Of a stretch of 64,000 bases of DNA, positions 14,233 to 24,757 are shown in pieces. The DNA comes from Struthio camelus (lineage: Eukaryota; Chordata; Aves; Struthioniformes; Struthionidae). Location of the stretch: NCBI RefSeq assembly GCF_040807025.1, contig NC_090982.1:76983931-77047930 (forward strand), read 5' to 3'. The first letter of the stretch is position 1; each line of letters opens with the position of its first letter. A model generated the notes under the pieces. The model searched no databases and was not told where the DNA came from. It saw only the letters and a program-made list of their open reading frames with translations. Both the position numbers and the translations under genes were made by a program.

Positions 14233-14251
14233 ACTCCAACTCCCGGCGTGC
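14233..14251 (+). promoter_or_regulatory. Third ZNF143-like motif
   Basis: ACTCCAACTCCCGGCGTGC has the same spacing and CTCCCGGC core as the two upstream sites, about 90 bases before the MRPL17 start codon. It is a weaker match to the consensus. Confidence 0.45.
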
Positions 14252-14290
14252 CGCGCGGCGCGCGGGGGCTGCCGGGAGGCGGCTCCCGTG

Positions 14291-14437
14291 ATGCCGCGCG
14301 GCGGCGGCGGCGGCGGCGGCTGGGGAAGGGCGGCGGGATGCGGCTGTCGGCGGTGGCCGCCATCTCGCACGGCCGCGTGCAGCGGCGGCTGGGGCTGGGC
14401 CCGCGCTCGCGCCTCGACCTGCTGCGCAACTTGGTGA
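14291..14437 (+). other. Upstream ORF overlapping the MRPL17 start, with a GGC repeat encoding poly-Gly
   Basis: ATG at 14291 opens a 48-codon frame (MPR, then seven Gly, then W) read from a GGC repeat at about 14299-14319. It is offset from the MRPL17 frame and terminates about 100 bases inside the MRPL17 coding region. If the transcript starts upstream, this ORF would be scanned first and could lower MRPL17 translation. If the transcript starts downstream of 14291, it is irrelevant. Confidence 0.5.
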
Positions 14438-15006
14438 CGGCGCTGGTGCGGCACGAGCGCATCGAGACGCCGTGGGCGCGCGCCGACGAGATGCGGGGCT
14501 ACGCCGAGCGGGTGAGCGGCGGGGGGCGGCGGGCCGGGCCGGGCCGGGCCGGGCGGCGCCACGTCCCGTCACGGCTCCCCTCTGCCCGCAGCTCATCGAG
14601 TACGCCAAGCTGGGGGACACCGACGAGCGGGCCATGCGCATGGCGGACTTCTGGCTGACGGTAAGTACCGGCCCGGCCCGGCCCCTGCCCCGGCCCCGCT
14701 GGCGGCGGTGCCGGAGCTGCACTTGCCACCCCGCAGGAGAAGGATCTCATCCACAAGCTGTTCAAGGTGCTGGCGCCGCGGTTCCAGCCCCACCCTGGCA
14801 ACTACACCCGCCTGCTGCAGATCCCCAACCGGGACAGCGACCGCGCCAAGATGGCCGTCATCGAGCTCAAGGGGAACCCCTTCCCGCCACTCATCCAGCC
14901 ACGCCGCGACACTGAGAAGACGCTGCTCAACCAGCTCCTGAAGGGCTACCGGGAGGACGTCCGGCAGGCCGCGGCCCCACGGGCCCCCGAGGGCACCGCT
15001 GTGTAG
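14338..15006 (+). CDS. MRPL17: MRPL17, mitochondrial large ribosomal subunit protein bL17m
   Basis: Three exons join in phase 0: 14338-14511, 14592-14660 and 14737-15006 (stop TAG). Both introns are GT-AG and about 80 bases long. The 170-residue product begins [17 protein letters not shown] and contains [37 protein letters not shown] and [18 protein letters not shown]. These match remembered human MRPL17 closely over the bL17 core. bL17m sits near the exit-tunnel side of the mitochondrial 39S subunit. The C-terminal tail after VRQAAAP differs in sequence from human and ends slightly sooner. Because it is spliced and intact, it is a parental gene, not a retrocopy. The start is the first ATG in this frame that gives the family N-terminus. 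The gene converges with ARHGEF39 about 1.9 kb downstream. Confidence 0.97.
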
Positions 15007-15279
15007 GCACCCCTCTCTTCCCCAAGGGAGGCCCCATGCGTGTGTAGGGATGGGGCTTGGCATGAGCCACTCATGCGCAAGGCTGGCAGGCTCACCTTGG
15101 GGGGCAGCTCACTGCTGTCCCAGAGCACAGGAATGGAAGATGTCCTAGGAGGTCCCAGCATGGATTTCTAGACTTGAATTATCATAAGAGGGGGCACAAG
15201 CTTGAGGTTTATATCCTTCTTCCTGTAGTTTAAATAGCAACTCAGCAAGAGAAGGAAATCAAGCTGGGGGCCTTGTGTA

Positions 15280-15285
15280 AATAAA
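15280..15285 (+). terminator. MRPL17: MRPL17 poly(A) signal AATAAA
   Basis: A canonical hexamer lies 274 bases after the MRPL17 stop codon, giving a short 3' UTR typical for this kind of gene. A GT-containing stretch follows. Confidence 0.75.
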
Positions 15286-16593
15286 CATTATTCAGAAAGT
15301 GAGTTGGATGCTGTTTTGATTATATTCCTGTATACATGATTTAGTGGTTTATCATGGCAAAAGTCTTGATGTGTTTCACTTTCTGGTCCTACAGCCCTGT
15401 GTTTCCGCTCCCCTGTGACTGAACTGAAGTCTTTACTAGAAGCCAGTGTGCAGCCTTTCAGGGGTGGGCATTCAGTGAATCATTAGGCTAGTTTTGCTCT
15501 TCCAAAGAAGTGCTGAATGGAAGTTAAAATAGCAGCACTGAGGTAGGCTTTAAAAGCAGCAACACCAAAGGGGTTTGTATTTTAATAAGGAACCCATGCA
15601 GGCAAGGATAATAGTCATCACTCTTGACTTGAGACGGGCAGGCATCTCAGCCTCAGTTGTAAGATTTAAAGAAACCTCCAAATTGTGCTCTCAGAGTGAA
15701 AAGGGAGAGCAGCTGTATTTGCACAGACAGTGCTGACACATTGTAATGTTTCACAGGAGATGTGAAACTTCAAGTGCTAGTTTAACCTTGGATTGTACTT
15801 GAAAGCTCTCCCCATGTTTCCAGACTATGGCAACAGAGTAGGCATTGTCTTTCCATACAGTTCCCACCTTGTTACAAGATCTAATGATGTTGAAGAACTT
15901 GGAATTTGGTAATTCTCTATTCAGGATTCTATGTTTCTTCCTGAAATTGTTTCTTCACCTTAGTAAACTGATATCCAGTGTATTACTGGCAATCTGATGA
16001 CCCCATATGCTGAGCTTAGCCCTCTGGAGATTTCTGCTGTGCTTTAGGAGCAGAGATGCTGCCCAAGCTTTCATTGTAGAGGTGCAGTGTGATCTGGTTA
16101 CTGCAAACCTTGAAGGCAGAGGACAGTGCTCTTTCATGTGCATAATCTCTTAGGATTCATATTAGAAACCTGAACCTGATTTGATATGCATGAGTGTGTT
16201 AGCTGTCAACTTATTTAAGACAGTTCAGCAAATCCCCTTTTCTGTGGGATTAAGATGATCTTACCTGTCACTTCCTCAAGCACTGAACTGGTTTCCCTTC
16301 ATCTGTTGACTGCCACTTTCTTAGAGGAAGACGGACCATGAGTGACAAAGTGTTTTGATATAAAACTGAAGGCTATGAATGATTAAAAAGAAAAAACAAA
16401 CAGTCAAGGGAGTAAGTAGCATGGCCCTGTAGCACTAGCTGAAAATGCTGTGTTATGCCTATGTTGCTGTTATCCAAGACATCCATTTTGATCTAAGGAT
16501 GAAGAGCCAGAGAGGGTAGTGCGTCTACGCTACAAGTGCGTGTAGACATGGAAGTGTGAAAACCCCCATTTAGAAAGACAATTGGATAAAAAG
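15286..16593. other. Intergenic spacer between convergent MRPL17 and ARHGEF39
   Basis: No coding exon, RNA gene or recognisable repeat was found in this 1.3 kb. It separates the two 3' ends. Confidence 0.6.
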
Positions 16594-16599
16594 TTTAAT
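16594..16599 (-). terminator. ARHGEF39: Candidate ARHGEF39 poly(A) signal ATTAAA
   Basis: Read on the minus strand, the common variant ATTAAA occurs about 275 bases after the ARHGEF39 stop. It is the nearest plausible signal I found, but the cleavage site is not proven. Confidence 0.35.
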
Positions 16600-16873
16600 G
16601 AGAGAAAGCAAACTAGGGCCTCTTCTGGTTGTCCTTAAGAACTTGAGAAAAAGTATAAAAAAAGCTAGAAGCAGAAGCTATGGGAGAAGTCCTGATACAA
16701 ATTCTTTATATACATATTCTTAACGTGCATATGCTTTTTTGCAATACCTCCTGTACTGAGATTAGGACAGCTGTGTCCTAATCTCACTGTGTGTAGTCCT
16801 TGTGAATGCAATTGTCCTACACTTCTACCAAGAGGGGAGGTTGTCCTGCCGGATTGTCTTGTACTCAGATGAG

Positions 16874-19800
16874 TCAGGCTTTCAGCTGCCTGTAGAGGAA
16901 AAACAAAGGGAAAGTTCACAGTTAATACATGAAGCTTATTCCCTTGCATCCTAGCTGTCAGCCAGGTCTCCCCTATCAGCCTTCTAGCCATAGCATAGAT
17001 GCAGTTGTATAGGTCCATACAGTCATACAGTCACTTTTGTGTTGGGCCCCATTCCCTCATAAGAGAGGAGGATGGCTCACCTGATTGCAGCTGTGAGACT
17101 CTGATACCAGTCGTTAATATCTTGTTGGTCACTGGACATCAACAACAGCGTCTTGTGTGGAAAGGAAAGCTGAAAGAGAAGCAGAATCTGGTGCCCTTCT
17201 GTAGCGTGCCTTGTCAGGGCAGCAACTCTGATACAGGGAGAGACATCACCACTGCACTACTGACTCAGCCCTGCATGCAGAGTTCCACTATTTCCTTCCC
17301 CCCTAGAAAAAAAAATGAGCGTGGGTACTAGGGGAAGCTGGAGGCTGGACAGTACAGAGCCAATGGCAAACTTGTCTCACTCCAGTCCTTCCAGCTACAG
17401 ATGACAGCTCCCTTAGACTTGCATATTTAATAGGATGCTTGGAAGTGGGCAATGCCAGTCCTTAGTGCCATTTGTCCAGTTTTCTCCCTTATTGCAAGCT
17501 GCTCCTGAGAGTTCTTTGCAAACACTACCCACAAATTCACAGTTTGTCCAAAGATTCTTCCTTTCCACGGCTTACAAAGAGTGAGCCAACACGCAGCTTT
17601 CCAGGTGCTGCGAACTGGGAAAAACTGAACTTGAATCCCGCAGCTATGGCATTAGTCCCAGTTAAAGATTCTGCAATGCGTACAGAGTTGGATGCATGAG
17701 CAATATCCATTGTGATATGGCCAACATCTTTCCGCATCCTGTGTTTTCCAGGATAGCCTGCAAGCTCAATCCACCGTCACTATAATGCTGCTTCTTACTT
17801 GTCAGGCAACTGCGGGGGCAATTCCCAAAACGTGCTCTGATGAGGCCACTGTCAAGAGTCTCTGCAGACCCCCTTTGGCTGAGCTAAGTGAAACAAGCAG
17901 CAGCCTGTACTCCAGAGTGCTTAGAAGGGCCTACACTGAGGGGAAAAAAGGGCAACCTACATCACCCAAAAAGATAAGAATCGCCTCAACTCATACTAGT
18001 TCTTTGTATTTAGCAGACACCCCTTTTGTCATCTCAGTCCTGCCACTGCTGAGACAGCTGGAGACTTGGTTTGCAAGTCTGACCCTCGCTGATGCTTCTG
18101 CAAGGCAGAAGAAGGAAGACTTACACTGAGAAGCCCTCCCTGGCTCTGCGTGTGGCCAAACACTTTATCCACGGTGCACTGCTGAAGTGGGTAGACAGCC
18201 CGGCACCTGAATTTGTTTGAGTTCAGAAGGTGCAATGGATGGCACAGCTTTGTTGCAATAAAGATATCAGAAAAAAGGAAGAACATCCTGCGCTTCAGTT
18301 CTTCTCCCTTGGAAGGCACCACCAAAAGCCAGCCTTCCCGGATATACCAGCGCCCTGAACATGCAAGGGAAATAAAGACAGTTGTCAGATAATCATTGGC
18401 CAAAAAAGGGCATAATGCTGTCACAGGAACCTTTTTTCTACCTTCACCCAATAATCCACATGTATGAAGCAATAACCACACCACATTCACAGATAAGTGG
18501 AGATGTGTCTTGGAGACCCTTACACACAGCGACTTCAACGCTCTTCTCCAAACACAGCACTGTTTCTAGATGACTTCTGCAATAGCAATGTTTTGTGAAG
18601 CCATGGGCGAAACCCCAAGTGACCGTTTCACAAGTATCCAGACTGGAGGCATTTCTCACAACGTCACCTGTGTAGCTTGGAGGGTGCTCTTGGCATGGAC
18701 AGCACACAGTTACACAAGAGAAACCTGTTATCCAGGTAGATGAACTTGCATGCCAGTGACTGACCTTATACATCTCAGCTGTCAAGGCAAATACTCTGAC
18801 TTCTGGCACTGTTTAACCATGCAGATAAAAGATTCTTATCATGTATAGGGTGTGGCCAGAACTCCATGCAGCTTGTAGCTTACAATAACACAACAGTCAC
18901 CAAGCCCTTGACACTCCAAGTCAATGGTTTCTGCATGGAGAAGGGAGAACACTGCTACTCGCATTCTTCAAAAATTATTTCAAGCCTTCCTTTCTCTCAT
19001 TCTCACCCAACGCTCTTTCTTCTGACCTCCTTGGACTCTCTGTGACTAACTTTTTGACTACCTATCATCAGCTCCTCCCACCTGAATGTCAGGCAATTAA
19101 GCTGCTGCTTATCCTTACCAAAAGACTTTTTTTTTTTTTTTTAAATGAAAAAGTAATAAAGTGCCCAAATTACTTACTAGGTACATTCCTTCACCACCTA
19201 TCTGTGGAATTTGGGCTGAGAGGGGAACACTGGTTAATAGGAAGCAAGCCTTCTTCCAGTTTTCTCAGTTTGGCAGAGGAAAAGCAGAGCTGTCATTAAG
19301 ACCCACCTGGAGCCAACACCTTGGTCTTCTGTCCTTTGAGCAGTTTCTGAACCCGAAGTAGCTGTAGTGAGTTCTCTCTATTACGAATGATGTCTTGGAC
19401 CCATCGAGATACCTCAGAAACATATTTCACAGTCTCTGAAATTATAGCAGCATATTCTGAGGTTACACAAGTGAGTATGTGCTACTCCTGATCTATCTCG
19501 CCGTGAAAAGACAAGGTGAAATTAAGAAACAAACATTTTAAGCTGAGTGTCAGTAAGGAAGTTGCTCATTAATTTCAGCGGGAGTTTGGACCTCCAGAGG
19601 CCCCTTTCAACCAACACTTCCGTGGTTCTGGGAGACATACATTTGCCAATGAAATACTAGACAGAGGAATAATCTCCTGAATTTGAAGGCAAAAATAAAG
19701 GAAAAATGCCCCATTACATGTGGCGTTGACCTCTGGTAGGTGATAAAGGACCTCAATTTTCCTAGAAAATTGAAGTATGTGACCAACAGCTTTCGCTTCT

Positions 19801-22800
19801 CTGACATAACCTCTAGGCCCTTCCCCGAGTCCATTGCTCTCTATTGCTATTCCCTGTACCTGCCGCACAGGATATCTTGGGATCAAGATGGTGATGGGAA
19901 ACAGTAATGCCCTAGAACCTCAGACAGAAGAGGATATTTTTTCCTGTAGGAAGTAGATGGAAGATGAGGATTAGCAAGGAGGTTAACACTGACCTAAGTG
20001 TCAGCATTTATAAGGGGGAATCGTACTTGCAAGTTTCTGGTACTCCGCGTTGTCTGGGCTGGTGTTCTCCAGCAAGTCTCTGAGGAAGTGTTTGTACCTA
20101 AGATAGAAGGAGTAGTTTCATTTCATAAAGAGATACCAGGAGCAGCAGCCTCTCCTATTAGTGAGGGATGATAACCCGTGCTTTCTTCTCCACTGGGAGA
20201 AAAAATCCGAACTACACAATCTGAAGCTGAAGGGCCAACCCACCCCCTACTTCAGCCCTGTTATCCCCAAGGTATCTAGTAAGCTGCCCCCGCTTTGCCA
20301 TAAATCTATAGCATTGTTTTCTCCCCTCTGTGACATCCAGCATCACAGCCTAAAAAGCAGTTCTTTTTCATGGGAGAACTCTGCCATCTAAAGGCTGTCT
20401 CCAGCCTACCACCTCTGATCAAAAGCCTGTCCTCCCACATTCCTCCATCTTGGGCCACCTGGATAGCTGACCGCTTCTGTCATTCTCTAGACATGTAGTA
20501 CACTTAATATATAATCCTTATAGATCATTTTTGAGGCCCTTTGCTGCATCCCCATTGCCAGATACAAGCCAGAACCAAGGGAACACCAACATGCATCTAG
20601 AAATAAAAACCAAGAAGTTTCCAGACAGATTATCACCAAGTCCAAGAATCATAGTCAGTGTCCAGCAATCGTCCTGGCACCCATCGACAATAGTGAGGGT
20701 CACACAGTTTTATTCACATTATCAAGTCTGACTGGTCCCCTCGTTCCCACAGAGCATCTTACTGTCCTCCCAAAGGAGGGGAATCAGGAGCTTAGGAAAA
20801 ACTTATTTTGAGACTCAGACTGAAGAAAGACTCCACGAGGACACGTACACACTCCATGCATGCATGTGTGCACACACACACACACTCCTCCAAGTCTAAC
20901 CAAGCAGCTCTACATCACAATTCTTTGAACATATTCCTTTTATCTTCATATTTAACAATGAAATTTACCCACTTGGAAGCCTGGGGCGCTGATAAAAAAC
21001 ACCCATATGTTGCTTAAGTTCACAAGACTCTGACTTCAACATTCACATAAAAAAGCCTTCAATAACAGACAAAACTCTGAACTATTGGGTTTTATTTCTC
21101 AGTGGAAGCATTCATACCATATGTTCCCTGCCCACACAAGAAAATAAAGACATTGCTATAAGTAGGACCTGCCTTTCCCCCCCCCCCCCCATTATTTACT
21201 AGAAAGGGTCTCCACAAATTCTTTCTCACAATAAAATCAAACTATTTTCACAGCCTGAAATGACAGAAGAAATATCACATTGAACAGATTCACGAAAAGG
21301 CAAAAGTCATGCAACATGCAGAATACATAGCCAAGATTTTGAAGAAACATAAACATGAAAGAGAGAATTAATAGAAAGATAGACCTCGTATTAAAAAGCA
21401 GCCATTGCTCCAGAGAATAGGACAGCAGCAAATATCTTGCTGTTTTATGAAGTTAAATGAATGTGCCAAGAAATTACAGGAGGGGAAAAAAAAAAGACAA
21501 AAACCCAGACATCTTACACCTGTATCGGACAAGCAGGTTACGACATTAAATAGAGCTGACTGAAAGACTGTGGTATACTCACCCCCAATTATCTTCAAGG
21601 AAAATAGACTGTCCTTATGCTCTCAAATTTGCTTTAGCACTGATAAGACTATGGTTAAAGAGCAGCTCCTTGACCTACAACAGCAGCAATTGCAGTTCCA
21701 GCAACCTAACTGTGCCCTGTATTACCAAGGTACCTCTCCCAAGAAAGGACAGCTATTGAGTGCGTGCAGCACCCTTTTGTCCTGCTCGTCAAAGGATGCC
21801 TCAAAGGGGGAATGCAACAATCCAGACTGGATGTGTCCAGACTCAGAAAACTAACAGGCACCAAATAAGAGGAAAGCATATGGTCCTGATAACCAGAGAT
21901 AGAAGAAAAGCTCCCCCGACTTCATTAATCTCACTTCTTTCCAAGAGCAGTTATCTACCAGAAGGGAGAGCCACAATATTCTAGGTCAGCAACCTGCACA
22001 AAAGCAGAGAGACCATCTCCATCAGACAGCCCCATTTCTACAGCACTTCGGACAGCTTGCTCTTGTCCAGGGCCCAGCTTCAGTCACTTACTAAGATGAC
22101 AGAAAGCTTCCACTCCAATTCTACCTCAGAGCTAAATGAAGGACTTAGGAGCCAGGGCTAAGCATAGCCACCTCTCTGCATCATCTCCCATACCGATTCC
22201 ACTTTATAGGCACATCTACAGGCCTGTTTCACTGCAGTCTGTGCGCTCCAATGTGCAGACATACTAAGGAACTCTACCTCCAATAGCAATGGAGACACTA
22301 CTGCTATGCTATGTTCCTTTTGCCTTCTCTGACTCCCCACGGTGCTAGTCTGAACTGCATACTTACTGATTCAATCTCTGTAGGGGCAAAGGAAGCAGGT
22401 CTTCTAGCTTCCTCCCTTGAAACTGAGGTCGAGACTCCTGGAGTTTTTTAAAACGTCGAAATGACTTATTCTTCTTCAACTGCTCCTGTATGCGACAGAA
22501 CACATACCCTTGAGACTGCAGAAAAAACATGCACTCTAATGGTCTGTGCCAGAGCTTAGAAAATAGAATTCCTGTTCTAAACACAAGCATCAGAAACTTC
22601 TTTTTTGGCCATGGACAAACTCATCCCTTTCTCCTAACCACCATTTTCCAGCAAGTAATGGTAGTGACATCCCCTGTTCATGCTCAGCAGTTTACATGGC
22701 ACATAGAAGCAAAGAAAAAAGGAAGGGTAGCTCAAACAAATAAAAAACAAGGAGTCTAGCAGCGGCTTTTATCACTCATCTCAACACAAAGCAATGCCAC

Positions 22801-24757
22801 CCTGTGTTTTCATTGCTTCAAGGCAGGTATCCAAATCATCTTATTTTTCCCTTGGGGCATCAAAAGGGCATGCATATGCATACAAGCAGAGCAGAAACAT
22901 CTTAGAATACCTCCTACAGCTGAGAACAAGCTCTGACGAGAACTGGTAGTCAGGTGGTATGAATTCCAGGTAAAGCTTTCAGGATTTCAGGATAAAAATA
23001 TCGTTCTGAAATCTCTTGGAAGGCTGACTATATCCAAGGAGGGAGATGGGAAGGAAAAATAAAAAAGCTGGGCAGGGGGGTGGGGAGGAAAATCTTTTCT
23101 TCTACAATAGAAAAGAAAAAAAATGGGGAAGGACAAAGGAAATTCCACTGGAACTGTTTGGAAAAGCTCTGCTCCGCACAAAAAGAAGATCGCGCCTGAA
23201 ACAACAAAAGTTTGAAGCTTTAAATAAGTAGAGATGCTTTCATCGTGCTGTCACGACGGAGACTGGGAAAATAGCAGCAGCACAGAAAGAAGAAAAGTGA
23301 TCACTCTAGAAGCAGAAGTAAGAGAAAGGGAAGAATGTGGCTGTTTTGAAAAATGGAGAAAGAAAAGGAGGAGAGAATAGGAAGGGCACAGGAAATAATT
23401 ACCTTCAAGGTTTTATTTGCCTGCTCCAAATTCTCAGAATAGTGGCCATAAAGCTCCAATTTCTGACATAAGTTTTCCAGTCCTAGTCCCAAATTCCCCC
23501 TCTCCAGGTGAAATGACAGAACCCTGCGCGCAAGGAGGAAAGATAAGTATGGAGCGATACATCACTTGTAGCATTTTGTCAGCTCCCTCTACTTTGCTCC
23601 TATCTTGACTTTCGCTTGTCAGTCACCACCTCACTTCCAGTTTCCATCCAGAGCACGTACGTAATGGTCACAGTGCAAGCTACAGAAAGCACCCCTTTGT
23701 AAAGATTACTGCAGAACAGGCTTACTGAGTTTAAAGACCACTATCCAGACAGCAACTGGGCATCCCGATGTGTGGATACATATCGGCAGTTTCCTGGGTA
23801 CATCTCCAAGCGCCACCAAAGCTAGTAATGCTAGAAGTGAAGGCCTGTTTCACAAGATGTTAGGTTTTACTTCCTGAAATCCTGTTTCATCGTCAGTAGA
23901 GAATCCTCCCCATATAACTGAAGGGACTATATCGGACTGTTCACTTACTGGCTGGCCAAATATATGGATTCTAGGGGTCCAAATATGGTTTCCAGTACAG
24001 CAGGTTTTAGTGTCCCTTTAGCCTTTAAAATTGTCACGAAGTACTAAGTAGGAAAGAGAGAGCGTGTCAAATGGTTAAAAAAACACACACACACACACAC
24101 ACACGTCACTCTGAGGTTATTCTTAGCATGCAGCAGCAGAAGTTGCAGCCTGCATGCTCTTGAGCTCAAAAGGATATCAAGCATTAGGAAAGCCTACCCA
24201 AAAAAATCATCAGATGCAAGCCTTCTTGGTAATGTTACCGTAACTTTATAGACACACATGCACTACAGCATTGACTGAGTCTATTTCCGTATTCCTCGAC
24301 GCATCTGTTTTTAACCACATTGTTCATTATCTATCTTTGTCTCTTCTGTGCCCCTCTGTTTCATAGATCTCAAACATCTTGAGCCACGCTCCCCATACAA
24401 GCACAGCTTTAAGACTTACAACTGGGTGTGGATGAAAGCCAAGGGGCGAAAACCACAAGCCATCAGATGTAATCAGAGGAGGCGAAAACTACCTTTCGGC
24501 ACCAACAATATGAACAGTTGGGATTTGTCCCATGCTGTAGAGATGTACGAGAGTCCTGAAAACATGCTGCCTGAAGGCACCCACATATCAGACGGGGACA
24601 GAATACTCACTGTGACCACCAGATCCAGCTGCCCAAGATATGTGTGTTCAGTTTCCAGTAGCTCCTTAGCTGTCCGGCTGCGCTTTCTCTCCCAGCGAGC
24701 CCTCTGCTCTTCAATAGTATTTACTCCAGCCGTAAACGGCAGGGGCAAGTCACTCAT
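16874..24757 (-). CDS. ARHGEF39: ARHGEF39, Rho guanine nucleotide exchange factor (DH-PH)
   Basis: Nine minus-strand coding exons join in phase to 338 residues (human about 335): 24757-24611, 24043-23949, 23523-23403, 22485-22367, 20097-20027, 19435-19307, 18354-18125, 17169-17081 and 16889-16874 (stop TGA). The DH domain runs from about residue 16 (EEQRARWERKR, TAKELLETEHTYLGQL) to about 210, including QLKKNKSFRRFKKLQ and KLEDLLPLPLQRLNQ. The PH domain runs from about 229 (RWYIREGWLLVVPS, RRMFFLFSDIF) to the end (SFPHKTLLLMSSDQQ). These match remembered human ARHGEF39 along the whole length. The protein catalyses GDP/GTP exchange on Rho-family GTPases and is linked to proliferation and migration. 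The ATG lies 13 bases after a good acceptor (TCTGTATCCCAG), so a non-coding 5' exon should exist upstream. The last coding exon contributes only RQLKA. No defect is seen. Confidence 0.95.
19129..19142. repeat. Poly(T) tract in an ARHGEF39 intron
   Basis: Run of about 14 T on the + strand. It is simple sequence only. Confidence 0.7.
21177..21190. repeat. Poly(C) tract in an ARHGEF39 intron
   Basis: Run of about 14 C on the + strand. It is simple sequence only. Confidence 0.7.
24083..24104. repeat. (CA)n microsatellite
   Basis: Eleven consecutive CA dinucleotides following an A run, just upstream of ARHGEF39 coding exon 2 in its intron 1. Its length is likely to be polymorphic. Confidence 0.9.

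Larger units (their letters stand above)
13600..14950. promoter_or_regulatory. CpG island over the MRPL17 promoter and gene body
   Basis: GC content and CpG density rise sharply near 13.6 kb and fall after the MRPL17 stop. The flanks are AT-rich. The island covers the presumed promoter, 5' UTR and all three coding exons, as expected for a housekeeping mitochondrial ribosomal protein gene. Confidence 0.85.

Noticed and set aside
17537-17737. Open frame within an ARHGEF39 intron on the minus strand
   Set aside because: It lies between exons 7 and 8, which join perfectly in phase without it, and it does not match the family.
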